Source of the DNA: Euryarchaeota archaeon UBA86
GTDB taxonomy: Archaea > Thermoplasmatota > Poseidoniia > Poseidoniales > Thalassarchaeaceae
Reading direction: 5' to 3'
NCBI GenBank assembly: GCA_002503055.1
Contig: DAQX01000008.1
Span: 65,604-129,603, forward strand
DNA length: 64,000 nucleotides
In this document: positions 44,396-52,375 of the stretch, piece after piece
Layout of the letters: each line of letters starts with the position of its first letter
Position numbering within the stretch: the first letter of the stretch is position 1
The notes under the pieces: model-generated
The model's database searches: none
The model's input: the letters and a program-made list of their open reading frames with translations, nothing else
Told to the model about the DNA's origin: nothing
Position numbers and translations under genes: made by a program

Positions 44396-46834
44396 TTAGC
44401 CTTCTACAGTTGCCGACTCGCCGTCTGAGTCATCTGAACCTTCAGACTCGATTTCTTCCTCAGTCTCGTAGTAGTAGACCTCGGTTTCATCGTAACCTGG
44501 CAACTCCAGCTCAACCATGGAAGTGAGGTCATCAGTCCTGTGAACAGAGGCTCCGGCGGCGGAGAAGGCATAGATGTAGTCGCCCATGAAAATCGATCTG
44601 CGTATGCTGGTCGAGCCGCTCCACCAATCAGACAGTCCGTCATCGTTGTAGAACTCAGAATGGTTTACCATTCCATGAGTAGATAGTGTTCCATTCTCTG
44701 CATCGACATTAATCAGTTCAAGTGTTGAAACAAACTCGTAACCCGAGTATGTGTAGGTCCTGTCCTCGAACTCAATCTGTTCGTAGATGTACCTGTATGT
44801 CGACAGTGGCACTGCGAGTAGTTGCTCTGGAGCCCAATAGGTGAATGCCTTGTGTTCGTATGTGGCCTCAGAGTAGGACCACGACCATCCGCATCCCCAT
44901 TCGTCACAATGGTCATCTTCGTAGGCAGGCGACAACTGGAGTGAGTCCGCTAGTGTGGGGTTTGTTGGATCACTGACATCGAAAAGTGATACCTGAGTCA
45001 TGGACCAGTCTAGTCCGAGTCCATCTGGCCCTGGGCCGATTCCAATTGTCAGAAGAGTGTCTGAATCAACTGGATGGATATATGTAGAGACTCCCGGAAC
45101 CTCCAGCTCTCCTAAGATTACTGGGTTGGTTGGGTTAGTTAGGTCGATTACCCACAGAGGGTCGATAATCTCGAATGTAACTAAGTAAGCCCTGTCGCCA
45201 ACGAAACGAGCGCTCCAGATACGCTCATCTGGCGCGATGTTTCCTACATGTCCAATCTGAACCATTTCAGAAGATTCGTCATCACAGCCCTCTGGAATCA
45301 TGCACTCCGCAACTGCGAGAGTGAACACATTGTTGGTCGGTCCAGTCCATTCCTCTGTTCCTTCTAGCCACCAGCGACCCCAAGCGTCTTCAGTTGTTGC
45401 TACACGGATTATTCCGTTGTACTCTGAGATGGAAAACTGATCCTGAACTGTACCATCAACTCGCCCTGAGGCTACATATGTCGTCTCTGAAGGATTGCTA
45501 ATATCGAAGACATGGATATTGGTTGCATCGTCCCAGCCGAAGTTCCTCCAGAACCACCACCAGTCATTGGCTGGCTCTGCGAGTACCATCACATCCTGTG
45601 AAGCATATACATGCGCCCACGAGGAAGTGATGTGGTCCAGTTGCATCTCAGACTCATCTCCGAGTAATCCGATTGTCATGATTGTGCTAAAGCCGCGACC
45701 TGCGCTGTCGGAGCTGGCAGAGAACTCGCCACAGTCTTCCGAAGTCGTAGGATGTTGGAAGAGTCCATCTTCGCCCACCTCATACAGATGGGGTGCGAAG
45801 TCATCCAGAGTCAAATCGTCGATAATCGCCTGATTTGCTGCGATGGTCTCCTCCATGCTCTGGTTCCAAATTTCCATCTTCTGCTCATCGGTATCTGCCT
45901 CCCAGTAATTCTCTGGAAGATAGACCCAAGTCCTGAGTCCATCGATATGCGTCCAAAGGTGAGTGACTGAGCGCATTGTCCCATCGACTAGTCTTGCAGT
46001 GTGGTAGTTGCCCTCAATGTACAATTCACGCTCGACCTCGGGTGCACTCCTGTCTGTTATGTCCACTACAGTATACTTGACCAAGTTCTGAACACGGGTG
46101 TAGGTGTAGGAATACTCCTCCTCGCCGGGGTAACTGACTGTGACCTCTTCGGACATGAGTTCCCTAAGTGGATCATCGTGAGGTAGACTCCAGTAGTAGA
46201 TGGATGATGCAATGACCAGTCTGTCGCCCTCAAGCATCATCTGCATAGGATAACCCTGAATGCTAAGGTTGGACTCAAGAGTGAGTTCACCAAACTCTGG
46301 CACGCCCATGATTACCAGAAGGTTTCCATTCAGCATGTAGATGTGGTAACCGTCAGTCTTCAGAAAGTCAGCCTCATCTACGCCTTCTTCCTGGTTGTTA
46401 GTTCCTGAGAACTCGCCCTCACGATCAGAGTCGCTATCGGCAGATCCACCGGCATTGGAGCCAGAGTCATCTACTGCAGACTCGGGTGCTCCGTCCATCA
46501 TTGCTACGCCTTCCTCCAACCATACTCCGCCACCACGCCAGACAGGGCCAGCCCAATGCCAGTATGACTGCTGGTCTAGTGAGACTAACATTTCATTGTA
46601 GATTGACTCCTGTAGATCTCCTAGAAGTAGGTCGCATTGGTCGTAAGTCTCGAGTACAGGCGTAGACCTCTCTCGCTCAGGCAGGTCGAGGTGAGGATAT
46701 TCACTATCGAGCCAATCGAGGACTGAGTCAATGACCTCATCCTCGACATCGACTATGTCTTCTACCGCGCCCAGACACCCTGAGCTAAGCATCATCATTA
46801 TTGCCACAATTGCAGTCTTTGGGCCTGCGTTCAT
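44396..46834 (-). CDS. exported beta-propeller lipoprotein (PF09826-like)
   Basis: 812 residues from the ATG at 46834; a TTG at 46864 is an upstream alternative. A lipoprotein-type signal (IVAIMMMLSSGCLG) has the Cys that would be lipid-modified. The hallmark GTNNQEEGVDEADFLKTDG begins the secreted C-terminal beta-propeller family distantly related to WD40. Repeated blade-like units follow (LLVIMGVPEFGELTL, VFDISNPSETTYVASGRV, WVIDLTNPTNPVILGELEV, LFDVSDPTNPTLADSLQL). The C-terminus is acidic. Extracellular, cell-attached; binding function unknown. The stop abuts that of pyrC. A small gene lies upstream on the same strand. Confidence 0.88.
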   Translation of the reverse strand: MNAGPKTAIVAIMMMLSSGCLGAVEDIVDVEDEVIDSVLDWLDSEYPHLDLPERERSTPVLETYDQCDLLLGDLQESIYNEMLVSLDQQSYWHWAGPVWRGGGVWLEEGVAMMDGAPESAVDDSGSNAGGSADSDSDREGEFSGTNNQEEGVDEADFLKTDGYHIYMLNGNLLVIMGVPEFGELTLESNLSIQGYPMQMMLEGDRLVIASSIYYWSLPHDDPLRELMSEEVTVSYPGEEEYSYTYTRVQNLVKYTVVDITDRSAPEVERELYIEGNYHTARLVDGTMRSVTHLWTHIDGLRTWVYLPENYWEADTDEQKMEIWNQSMEETIAANQAIIDDLTLDDFAPHLYEVGEDGLFQHPTTSEDCGEFSASSDSAGRGFSTIMTIGLLGDESEMQLDHITSSWAHVYASQDVMVLAEPANDWWWFWRNFGWDDATNIHVFDISNPSETTYVASGRVDGTVQDQFSISEYNGIIRVATTEDAWGRWWLEGTEEWTGPTNNVFTLAVAECMIPEGCDDESSEMVQIGHVGNIAPDERIWSARFVGDRAYLVTFEIIDPLWVIDLTNPTNPVILGELEVPGVSTYIHPVDSDTLLTIGIGPGPDGLGLDWSMTQVSLFDVSDPTNPTLADSLQLSPAYEDDHCDEWGCGWSWSYSEATYEHKAFTYWAPEQLLAVPLSTYRYIYEQIEFEDRTYTYSGYEFVSTLELINVDAENGTLSTHGMVNHSEFYNDDGLSDWWSGSTSIRRSIFMGDYIYAFSAAGASVHRTDDLTSMVELELPGYDETEVYYYETEEEIESEGSDDSDGESATVEG

Positions 46835-46855
46835 GTTGACTGCCAACGGCCTAAT

Positions 46856-46863
46856 AGATATCA
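46856..46863 (-). promoter_or_regulatory. possible TATA box of the beta-propeller lipoprotein
   Basis: TGATATCT on the minus strand, 22-29 bases before the ATG at 46834. Its place just after the small gene's stop (46888) would allow separate expression. By eye only. Confidence 0.3.
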
Positions 46864-46887
46864 AGCGGTTGGTTCAGTGATTTGACA

Positions 46888-47085
46888 CTAAGACTGTTCA
46901 ATTAGCAAAGGAATCGGCCTATTGAGAGGTCCCGGGGCTGGAATCGGATCTTCAGAATCCTCCCCCTCTAGGGTCAGGGCACTCGTCGTTGTAACGTCTC
47001 CTTCTTCGTCGAAACCGGAGACGAGGGCTTGCGTACCGCTCATGAAAATCAGGGCGGCGATGTGTAGGTCCAAGTTTCGGTCCAT
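46888..47085 (-). CDS. small exported or hypothetical protein
   Basis: 65 residues. A short, weakly hydrophobic N-terminal run (LHIAALIFMSGTQALVSG) is followed by an acidic Pro-rich tail (EGEDSEDPIPAPGPLNRP). It lies on the same strand between the 1549-residue surface protein (61 bases away) and the beta-propeller lipoprotein (53 bases away). If it is not a gene, the interval 46835-47145 would be an unusually long non-coding gap for this window. A plus-strand frame at 46922-47113 overlaps it but looks less protein-like. No family recognised. Confidence 0.45.
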   Translation of the reverse strand: MDRNLDLHIAALIFMSGTQALVSGFDEEGDVTTTSALTLEGEDSEDPIPAPGPLNRPIPLLIEQS

Positions 47086-47145
47086 GGAACCCCTATCATC
47101 GTCATCTGGATGATAAGTGACTTGGGTTCTTGAGTCATTCTTGCA

Positions 47146-50100
47146 TCATAGAGAATTCTGATCATCAAACTCTTCGTCCAATTCTCGGGGATTAAACCCA
47201 GACCAAGACTCAATCATGTCTAGATCCTTAGCAATCTGTCTCCTTCTAGTTCCGACATACGCAATTCCAGCCATAATCGCCACGGTTAGTACAACAATGA
47301 GGAAAGGAAGGCCGCTTCCTAGCAACCAGTCGACCAAATTGGTTTCCTCTGGCGTCTCAATCTGTACTATCTCTACAAGTCCGGGGCTGACTGTATCTCC
47401 GTCTAATGCCCAGACCTCGACTCTTGCGGTGGAACCCGAAAGTGTCCAAATTGAAAGGTAAGACCAGATGCCATCATTCGCAAATTGGTCGCCCTCTACT
47501 CCGTCATCACGGAACTCGAGTGTCTGAGATACTCCGGATGATCGCAACTCTCCCCTGACAGAATTGGTAGTCCCGTCGGGGTCGACTAATCTGACAGTAA
47601 TCAGCACTGGAGTAGGGTCATCGTTTTCGAATACAACTGGATTGACCTCGAGTTCGTAGAGTTGGGGTGAACTGGAGCCAATTGTGAGGTTGATTGACAT
47701 GGATGAGGCCGCCCCTCTAGAGTCTTTGACAAGTAGATCGACGCGAACTGGTCCCGGGGGAAATGTAGCTGAGTAAACCTGTTTGTCACTGAGAAGAGTA
47801 CCGTCAGATAGACTCCACTGATAGAGAATGATATCATCATCGTAGTCGTAGGATTCTGAAGCGTCGAGCATTACAGGTTCTCCGGGAGGAATGTACTGTC
47901 CTTCAGTAAGTCCGGCTATTCCTGCCACAGGTCCAGTCTCAAGAACCGTAAGAACCTGTGAATGTACTCGCTGCATACCGGTGGAGTCGGTCAGTTCGAA
48001 TCTTAGAGTATGTACTCCTGCAGGAAGGTAATCATTGTACCAATAATTAGTGGTCTTGTCTTCAAGAATTGGTTCTGACATAATGTCTGAATAGACGCTT
48101 ACTGTGAAATCGTCTCCATCAGGGTCGAACGACTGTCGGAAGTCGAAGAGAACTGGTAAGTTCGAGTAGACCTCGATACCAGGCATCGGAGAGTCGAGGA
48201 CTAGCACAGGGGCGGCTTCGTCGACTCTGACCATAATTTGGTAGGAATCGCTAGCCCCTGAACCGTCTTCGATAGTCAAGGTGACTTGATGGACACCTTC
48301 TGGCAACCTGGTCTGTAGAATCCATCCACTACCCATCGGCTCACTGAGCTTGTCACTCTCCCAAAGTACGCTGACTAAATCGGTACTCTGATCGGTGAAA
48401 GGGTTGCAGACAAGTCCACTACCATTATTGAGAAGATCAGTGCAGGCAGCATCCCAGTCGCCTGAGCCAGTGGCATCGAACAGAAGCAGCTCTCCTGAAT
48501 CGGTAAGGATACCATCAGATGGGCTCGCGATGATTGCCACGGGTGGAGAATTGATTACTCTAAGTTCATTGCTAGTGGTACTCCACATACCAGCATGATT
48601 AGCCAAATCATCACTCGCGTGCATAGTAATCAGATGGTCTCCTTTCGACAAGGTTCCTTCCCAGATTATCTCTGAATCAGGAGTAACTCCGGATGCTAGG
48701 AGTCCGTCCCTATCACTCCAGAACTCAAATCTGACAGCATCTCCCTCTGGGTCAAATGTGTCGGATCCATCCAATCGAACTGTGTCAGAGGACTTTTCTC
48801 CTGATCGAATAATTTCCATACTGGCCACAGGTATCTCGTTAAACAGTTCGACATTGAAGGTCCAAGAGACTGGGACATTGACTCCATCTGAGGCATACAC
48901 AGTGACTGAGAACTGATTGGGCGCTCCCGGGAAGGAGGTGATGATAGTGTCTAGACACTCAGAATCTCCCGATGGAGGTTGCCCAGTTCCATCTCCATAC
49001 GAGGTCTCGACCCAGCAGTTCAGTTCGTCCCCTTCTGGGTCATAGGTACTCGCTAAGTGAATTGTAACATTGGCAGTGATGCCAAGATAAAGAGTCCCCC
49101 ATGAGGAGATAGTAGGAGTAGTTCCTACCGATAGCACAGGAGGTAGGTTGATCAACTCAATTTCCCTAGTCTCTTGCACGCAATGGTTGTCAGTATCACA
49201 AACCTCGAGAGTAATCTGGTGTGTTCCATCAGATAGACAGGTTGTCGGTCCTGAATTTGCTTCAAAGACTGAGCCATTTCCATTTAGTGGGCCACAAGTA
49301 CTCGACAGGTCTCCATCGATATTACTAGTCCAAGAGTATGACAAATCATCTAGGTCAAGATCCCATGAGCTTGAGGCATTGAATGGGACTACGCTACCGC
49401 TTGCTAATATGTCCTCATCAGCAGGTGAATCCCAAAGAATGAATGGTGGCTGATTCTGTAACTCAAGGCGACAGAATATCGACAAATCCGAGTTTAGTTC
49501 GAAGGATGTGGAGTCATTGTGCACTCCATCGTAATCGCATCCAGTATACACCATGTTAGTGTCTGACCATCCTTGCATCGGAGTCCAGCGCTCTCCGATG
49601 AATGGGCCGTATGTCTCAATTCCTGAGTAGGGCATGGTGGCGGTATGTTCAGACTCATACAGATCGAATGACATGTTGACTTCCGCATGAGGAATATGTA
49701 GTAGGTTCTGATTCACCACATGCACCTCTACCGGCCACATCACATCGGCAATGTTGTCCGATCCAGTAAATGTCGGAGTACCGAAATTAGAGGACGATAT
49801 CCACCTTAGGTGGCTATTGCCCAGCATATCGAAGGTGTCAGATGATCCGGATGAGAACCATGAATCGGTGAAGTTAGCGAAACTATCCAACATGGAGGCG
49901 GGAGCGCTTGAATCGCAGTCAAGTGCAATGTTGTCGGAAAACAACTCGCTGTGATCGACCAAGTCTAGACAAGAGGCTGTATTTCCTATGATGAAGCTGT
50001 TCTCAAAGAAGGAGCTGATCTGACCATCGGCATCCCAGAGCATGCCTCCATTATCTCCACTGAGATCAACTCCTCTGACAATTCCATCGACCTCATCGAG

Positions 50101-51795
50101 TTCTATGGCATGGCTGCTAGAGTTGCTAGCAACTCTTAGATCATCGATGATTACTGTACCATGGTGGTCCATTCCCGAGTTATCAATATCTAGAGCGGGA
50201 CCATTTACAGAATCTCTGATTTCTGTAGACAATAGTTGCAAATCGACGCTTTCGCGTACGACTATGCCATGCTGGTCCTGAATCGAAGTACACTCGAAGC
50301 AAGTGACATTCTTACCTCCACTCATCACATCATTCGACTCTTCAAAGTAAATCCCAGCACCTAATTCGGGAAGCGTGACTCCGAGTCCATTCTGAAATGT
50401 AGAAACATATGCCAGTTCGACATTACTTGAGTCTCTAACTGAAACCCCATGGCCGGCGTTTCCTATACTGAGAATACCTGAGAGATCCGGATGGAACTCT
50501 CTCAAATCGACTCCGTTGGCGCCATTACCCGTAATCACCCAGTCTGCGCCTTGGGCTCCACCTTTCCACAATAGAACACCAGGTCCGGTGGAATTAGTCA
50601 CCACGAGATCGTTGATTGTGGGAGCCCAGTTTGCGCTGCGCATGAACATCCCTGCTCTGTCATTAATTGGTGCACTTGAACTCGCTCTTCCATTGCTGTG
50701 GAGTTCGATTCCATTCAGTATGGTAGAGGGTCCAATCATGTATGCCTTGAAGCCAACAGCCATGTTATCTTCGATTAGAGCGTCGGTGACTCTCACACCG
50801 CTAGTATTCACCTCAAAAGCAGCGTACCCCAGCCCTGGAGTCTTGGCCCCTGGTCCTCCGGTACCTCTCAAGACTAAGTCGTTGAAGATAGCATTGTGAG
50901 GTACATTGGAAAATAGGCTGTGATTGTACTGCTCTACCATTACTCCTCGGTATTGGCTGTCCTCAACCGTAAGTCCTACGAAGTTAGGTCGTGTTGTCCA
51001 GCCAGAAGTGATGTGTCGAACATAGACTCCATTGTCACAACGAGTCACCGTGGAATCAGAAATTAGAGGAATTGAGTCTTCGACCCAGATGCCTGCAGCT
51101 ATGGCTAGAGTCGATCCAGTGATGTTGGAGATCTCAAGATTGGAAATCAGACCGCCTGAGTTTCCCCAATAGTTTACACCTCTAGTGATTAATCCATCAG
51201 CAGTTAATCCATCCACAATTGGGGCTGAATATGCCCCGACGGAGAGTCCTATCCCGTATCTCCACGAAGTTGAGATTCCGTGTAGGTCTTGTCCTCCTCC
51301 ATCAATTACCAAATCGTTGATTCGTGGAGAAGCCCCATCAAACAAGTCAACTGCGACCCTGTCCGCATTAATCACTTTGAGATCGTTGAGAGTAGGGTCA
51401 CTGTCGTATATTGTGACCCCCCACTCAGCATCGGTTATGGTAAGGTTCTCAATCTTCGAGCCCAAACCACTGCTGCTAGAGTTGAACACAATGCCCTCGT
51501 GGTTACCAATGATGGACTCAAGAATGACCGGGTCGGACGAAGTCCCCTGAACAGTAATTCTACCAGCAACGAGAATGCTCTGATCATCACCAAGTTGGAT
51601 AGTGGTGCCAGACTGAACAACTAGTATATCTCCGCTCTCTACTGTGTATCCACTAGTTAGTGTCACTGTACCAGACCATACGGTCGTAGAACGGGGTCCA
51701 GAGCTAGATGTTGCCACGGCTAGAGGCGCATAGGACGCAAGAAGGAGCGCGACTAACGCTATGACGGCCATGCGGCCGTCCTGTCGTTCAAGCAT
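47146..51795 (-). CDS. giant exported beta-helix/PKD-like surface protein with C-terminal anchor
   Basis: 1549 residues. The signal peptide is MAVIALVALLLASYAPLAVA. Residues about 40-720 form a right-handed parallel beta-helix of NosD/pectate-lyase type, with repeating runs such as IENLTITDAEWGVTIYDSDP and TLNDLKVINADRVAVDL. From about 780 there are several PKD/Ig-like domains, each opening near PP.. and an SxSDPDGD-type motif (FNASSSWDLDLDDLSYSW, SYDYDDDIILYQWSLSDG, SFDPDGDDFTVSVYSD). One membrane helix (FLIVVLTVAIMAGIAYVGTR) and a short charged tail end it. Probably a polysaccharide-binding or -degrading surface protein; no catalytic residues could be assigned. A TATA-like box lies at 51820-51826. 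Confidence 0.88.
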   Translation of the reverse strand: MLERQDGRMAVIALVALLLASYAPLAVATSSSGPRSTTVWSGTVTLTSGYTVESGDILVVQSGTTIQLGDDQSILVAGRITVQGTSSDPVILESIIGNHEGIVFNSSSSGLGSKIENLTITDAEWGVTIYDSDPTLNDLKVINADRVAVDLFDGASPRINDLVIDGGGQDLHGISTSWRYGIGLSVGAYSAPIVDGLTADGLITRGVNYWGNSGGLISNLEISNITGSTLAIAAGIWVEDSIPLISDSTVTRCDNGVYVRHITSGWTTRPNFVGLTVEDSQYRGVMVEQYNHSLFSNVPHNAIFNDLVLRGTGGPGAKTPGLGYAAFEVNTSGVRVTDALIEDNMAVGFKAYMIGPSTILNGIELHSNGRASSSAPINDRAGMFMRSANWAPTINDLVVTNSTGPGVLLWKGGAQGADWVITGNGANGVDLREFHPDLSGILSIGNAGHGVSVRDSSNVELAYVSTFQNGLGVTLPELGAGIYFEESNDVMSGGKNVTCFECTSIQDQHGIVVRESVDLQLLSTEIRDSVNGPALDIDNSGMDHHGTVIIDDLRVASNSSSHAIELDEVDGIVRGVDLSGDNGGMLWDADGQISSFFENSFIIGNTASCLDLVDHSELFSDNIALDCDSSAPASMLDSFANFTDSWFSSGSSDTFDMLGNSHLRWISSSNFGTPTFTGSDNIADVMWPVEVHVVNQNLLHIPHAEVNMSFDLYESEHTATMPYSGIETYGPFIGERWTPMQGWSDTNMVYTGCDYDGVHNDSTSFELNSDLSIFCRLELQNQPPFILWDSPADEDILASGSVVPFNASSSWDLDLDDLSYSWTSNIDGDLSSTCGPLNGNGSVFEANSGPTTCLSDGTHQITLEVCDTDNHCVQETREIELINLPPVLSVGTTPTISSWGTLYLGITANVTIHLASTYDPEGDELNCWVETSYGDGTGQPPSGDSECLDTIITSFPGAPNQFSVTVYASDGVNVPVSWTFNVELFNEIPVASMEIIRSGEKSSDTVRLDGSDTFDPEGDAVRFEFWSDRDGLLASGVTPDSEIIWEGTLSKGDHLITMHASDDLANHAGMWSTTSNELRVINSPPVAIIASPSDGILTDSGELLLFDATGSGDWDAACTDLLNNGSGLVCNPFTDQSTDLVSVLWESDKLSEPMGSGWILQTRLPEGVHQVTLTIEDGSGASDSYQIMVRVDEAAPVLVLDSPMPGIEVYSNLPVLFDFRQSFDPDGDDFTVSVYSDIMSEPILEDKTTNYWYNDYLPAGVHTLRFELTDSTGMQRVHSQVLTVLETGPVAGIAGLTEGQYIPPGEPVMLDASESYDYDDDIILYQWSLSDGTLLSDKQVYSATFPPGPVRVDLLVKDSRGAASSMSINLTIGSSSPQLYELEVNPVVFENDDPTPVLITVRLVDPDGTTNSVRGELRSSGVSQTLEFRDDGVEGDQFANDGIWSYLSIWTLSGSTARVEVWALDGDTVSPGLVEIVQIETPEETNLVDWLLGSGLPFLIVVLTVAIMAGIAYVGTRRRQIAKDLDMIESWSGFNPRELDEEFDDQNSL

Positions 51796-51819
51796 GGCTT
51801 CGGGCTCGCTCTCTGACTG

Positions 51820-51826
51820 TTATCCC
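51820..51826 (-). promoter_or_regulatory. possible TATA box of the beta-helix protein
   Basis: GGGATAA on the minus strand, 25-31 bases before the ATG at 51795, matching the spacing seen at other first genes here. Confidence 0.35.
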
Positions 51827-51869
51827 TTGCGGGCTGATGAGCAGTGAGGGATTATCGCACAGCAGAGGT

Positions 51870-51877
51870 CATAAACA
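51870..51877 (+). promoter_or_regulatory. possible TATA box of the RAM-domain gene pair
   Basis: CATAAACA, 29-36 bases before the ATG at 51906. No Shine-Dalgarno sequence precedes that ATG, fitting a leaderless or very short leader. Confidence 0.4.
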
Positions 51878-51905
51878 CCAACCGAACGGGTCGCTTTGAG
51901 GACTC

Positions 51906-52139
51906 ATGAGTACAGCATTTGTACTAATCAGGGCCGAGCCTGGTTGCGAGCGAGAGGTCTACTTGTCGCTGTTGGACATCGACAGAATCACAGAGACTCA
52001 TGTCGCTTACGGAGAGTACGACATCATAGCTAGAATCGACTTCGATGATGAGCATGAGATGGCACAGACTCTCATCGGTCAGATGAGATCATTACCTGGC
52101 ATTATCAAGACTGAGACTCTGATTGCTGTGGAGGTCTGA
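51906..52139 (+). CDS. stand-alone Lrp/AsnC effector (RAM) domain protein, copy 1
   Basis: 77 residues, only the ligand-binding half of Lrp/AsnC regulators. The pattern is VLIRAEPGCEREVYLSLLDI, then ETHVAYGEYDIIARIDF with the family's G-x-x-D core, then SLPGIIKTETLIAVEV. There is no DNA-binding helix-turn-helix. Family knowledge: RAM domains dimerise through their sheets and bind amino acids at the interfaces; stand-alone copies can modulate full-length Lrp proteins. It pairs with a second copy two bases downstream. They probably arose by duplication. A sensor of amino-acid supply is inference. Confidence 0.9.
   Translation: MSTAFVLIRAEPGCEREVYLSLLDIDRITETHVAYGEYDIIARIDFDDEHEMAQTLIGQMRSLPGIIKTETLIAVEV
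52130..52135 (+). promoter_or_regulatory. Shine-Dalgarno sequence of the second RAM gene
   Basis: GGAGGT in the last codons of copy 1, six bases before the ATG at 52142. Confidence 0.65.
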
Positions 52140-52141
52140 GA

Positions 52142-52375
52142 ATGGCTGTTGGATTCGTACTAATCACTACCGAGACTGGTTGCGAGGTGTCTGTTAGAGA
52201 GGCTGTCAGCGCGATTGAAGGAGTCGTCGGACAGTGGATTGTCTTCGGTCCGCATGACCTGTTTGTGAAGGTCGAGGCAGATGATGAATCGGAGTTAACT
52301 CGCTGTATCGTGAAGGGTATCAGAGAGGTTCCCGGAATCATTGAGACTAGGACGCTAATCGGTGCTGAAATCTAA
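52142..52375 (+). CDS. stand-alone Lrp/AsnC effector (RAM) domain protein, copy 2
   Basis: 77 residues, same length and outline as copy 1: VLITTETGCEVSVREAVSAI, FGPHDLFVKVEADDESEL and EVPGIIETRTLIGAEI. By eye roughly a third to two fifths of the residues match copy 1, with differences around the expected ligand pocket, so the two may bind different ligands or form a heteromer. The start is two bases after the stop of copy 1 and has its own Shine-Dalgarno sequence. Its stop overlaps by four bases that of the convergent wHTH-NTPase gene. Confidence 0.9.
   Translation: MAVGFVLITTETGCEVSVREAVSAIEGVVGQWIVFGPHDLFVKVEADDESELTRCIVKGIREVPGIIETRTLIGAEI

Noticed and set aside
46922..47113. 63-codon plus-strand frame
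   Set aside because: It overlaps the better minus-strand candidate, has no start signal and lacks protein-like features.
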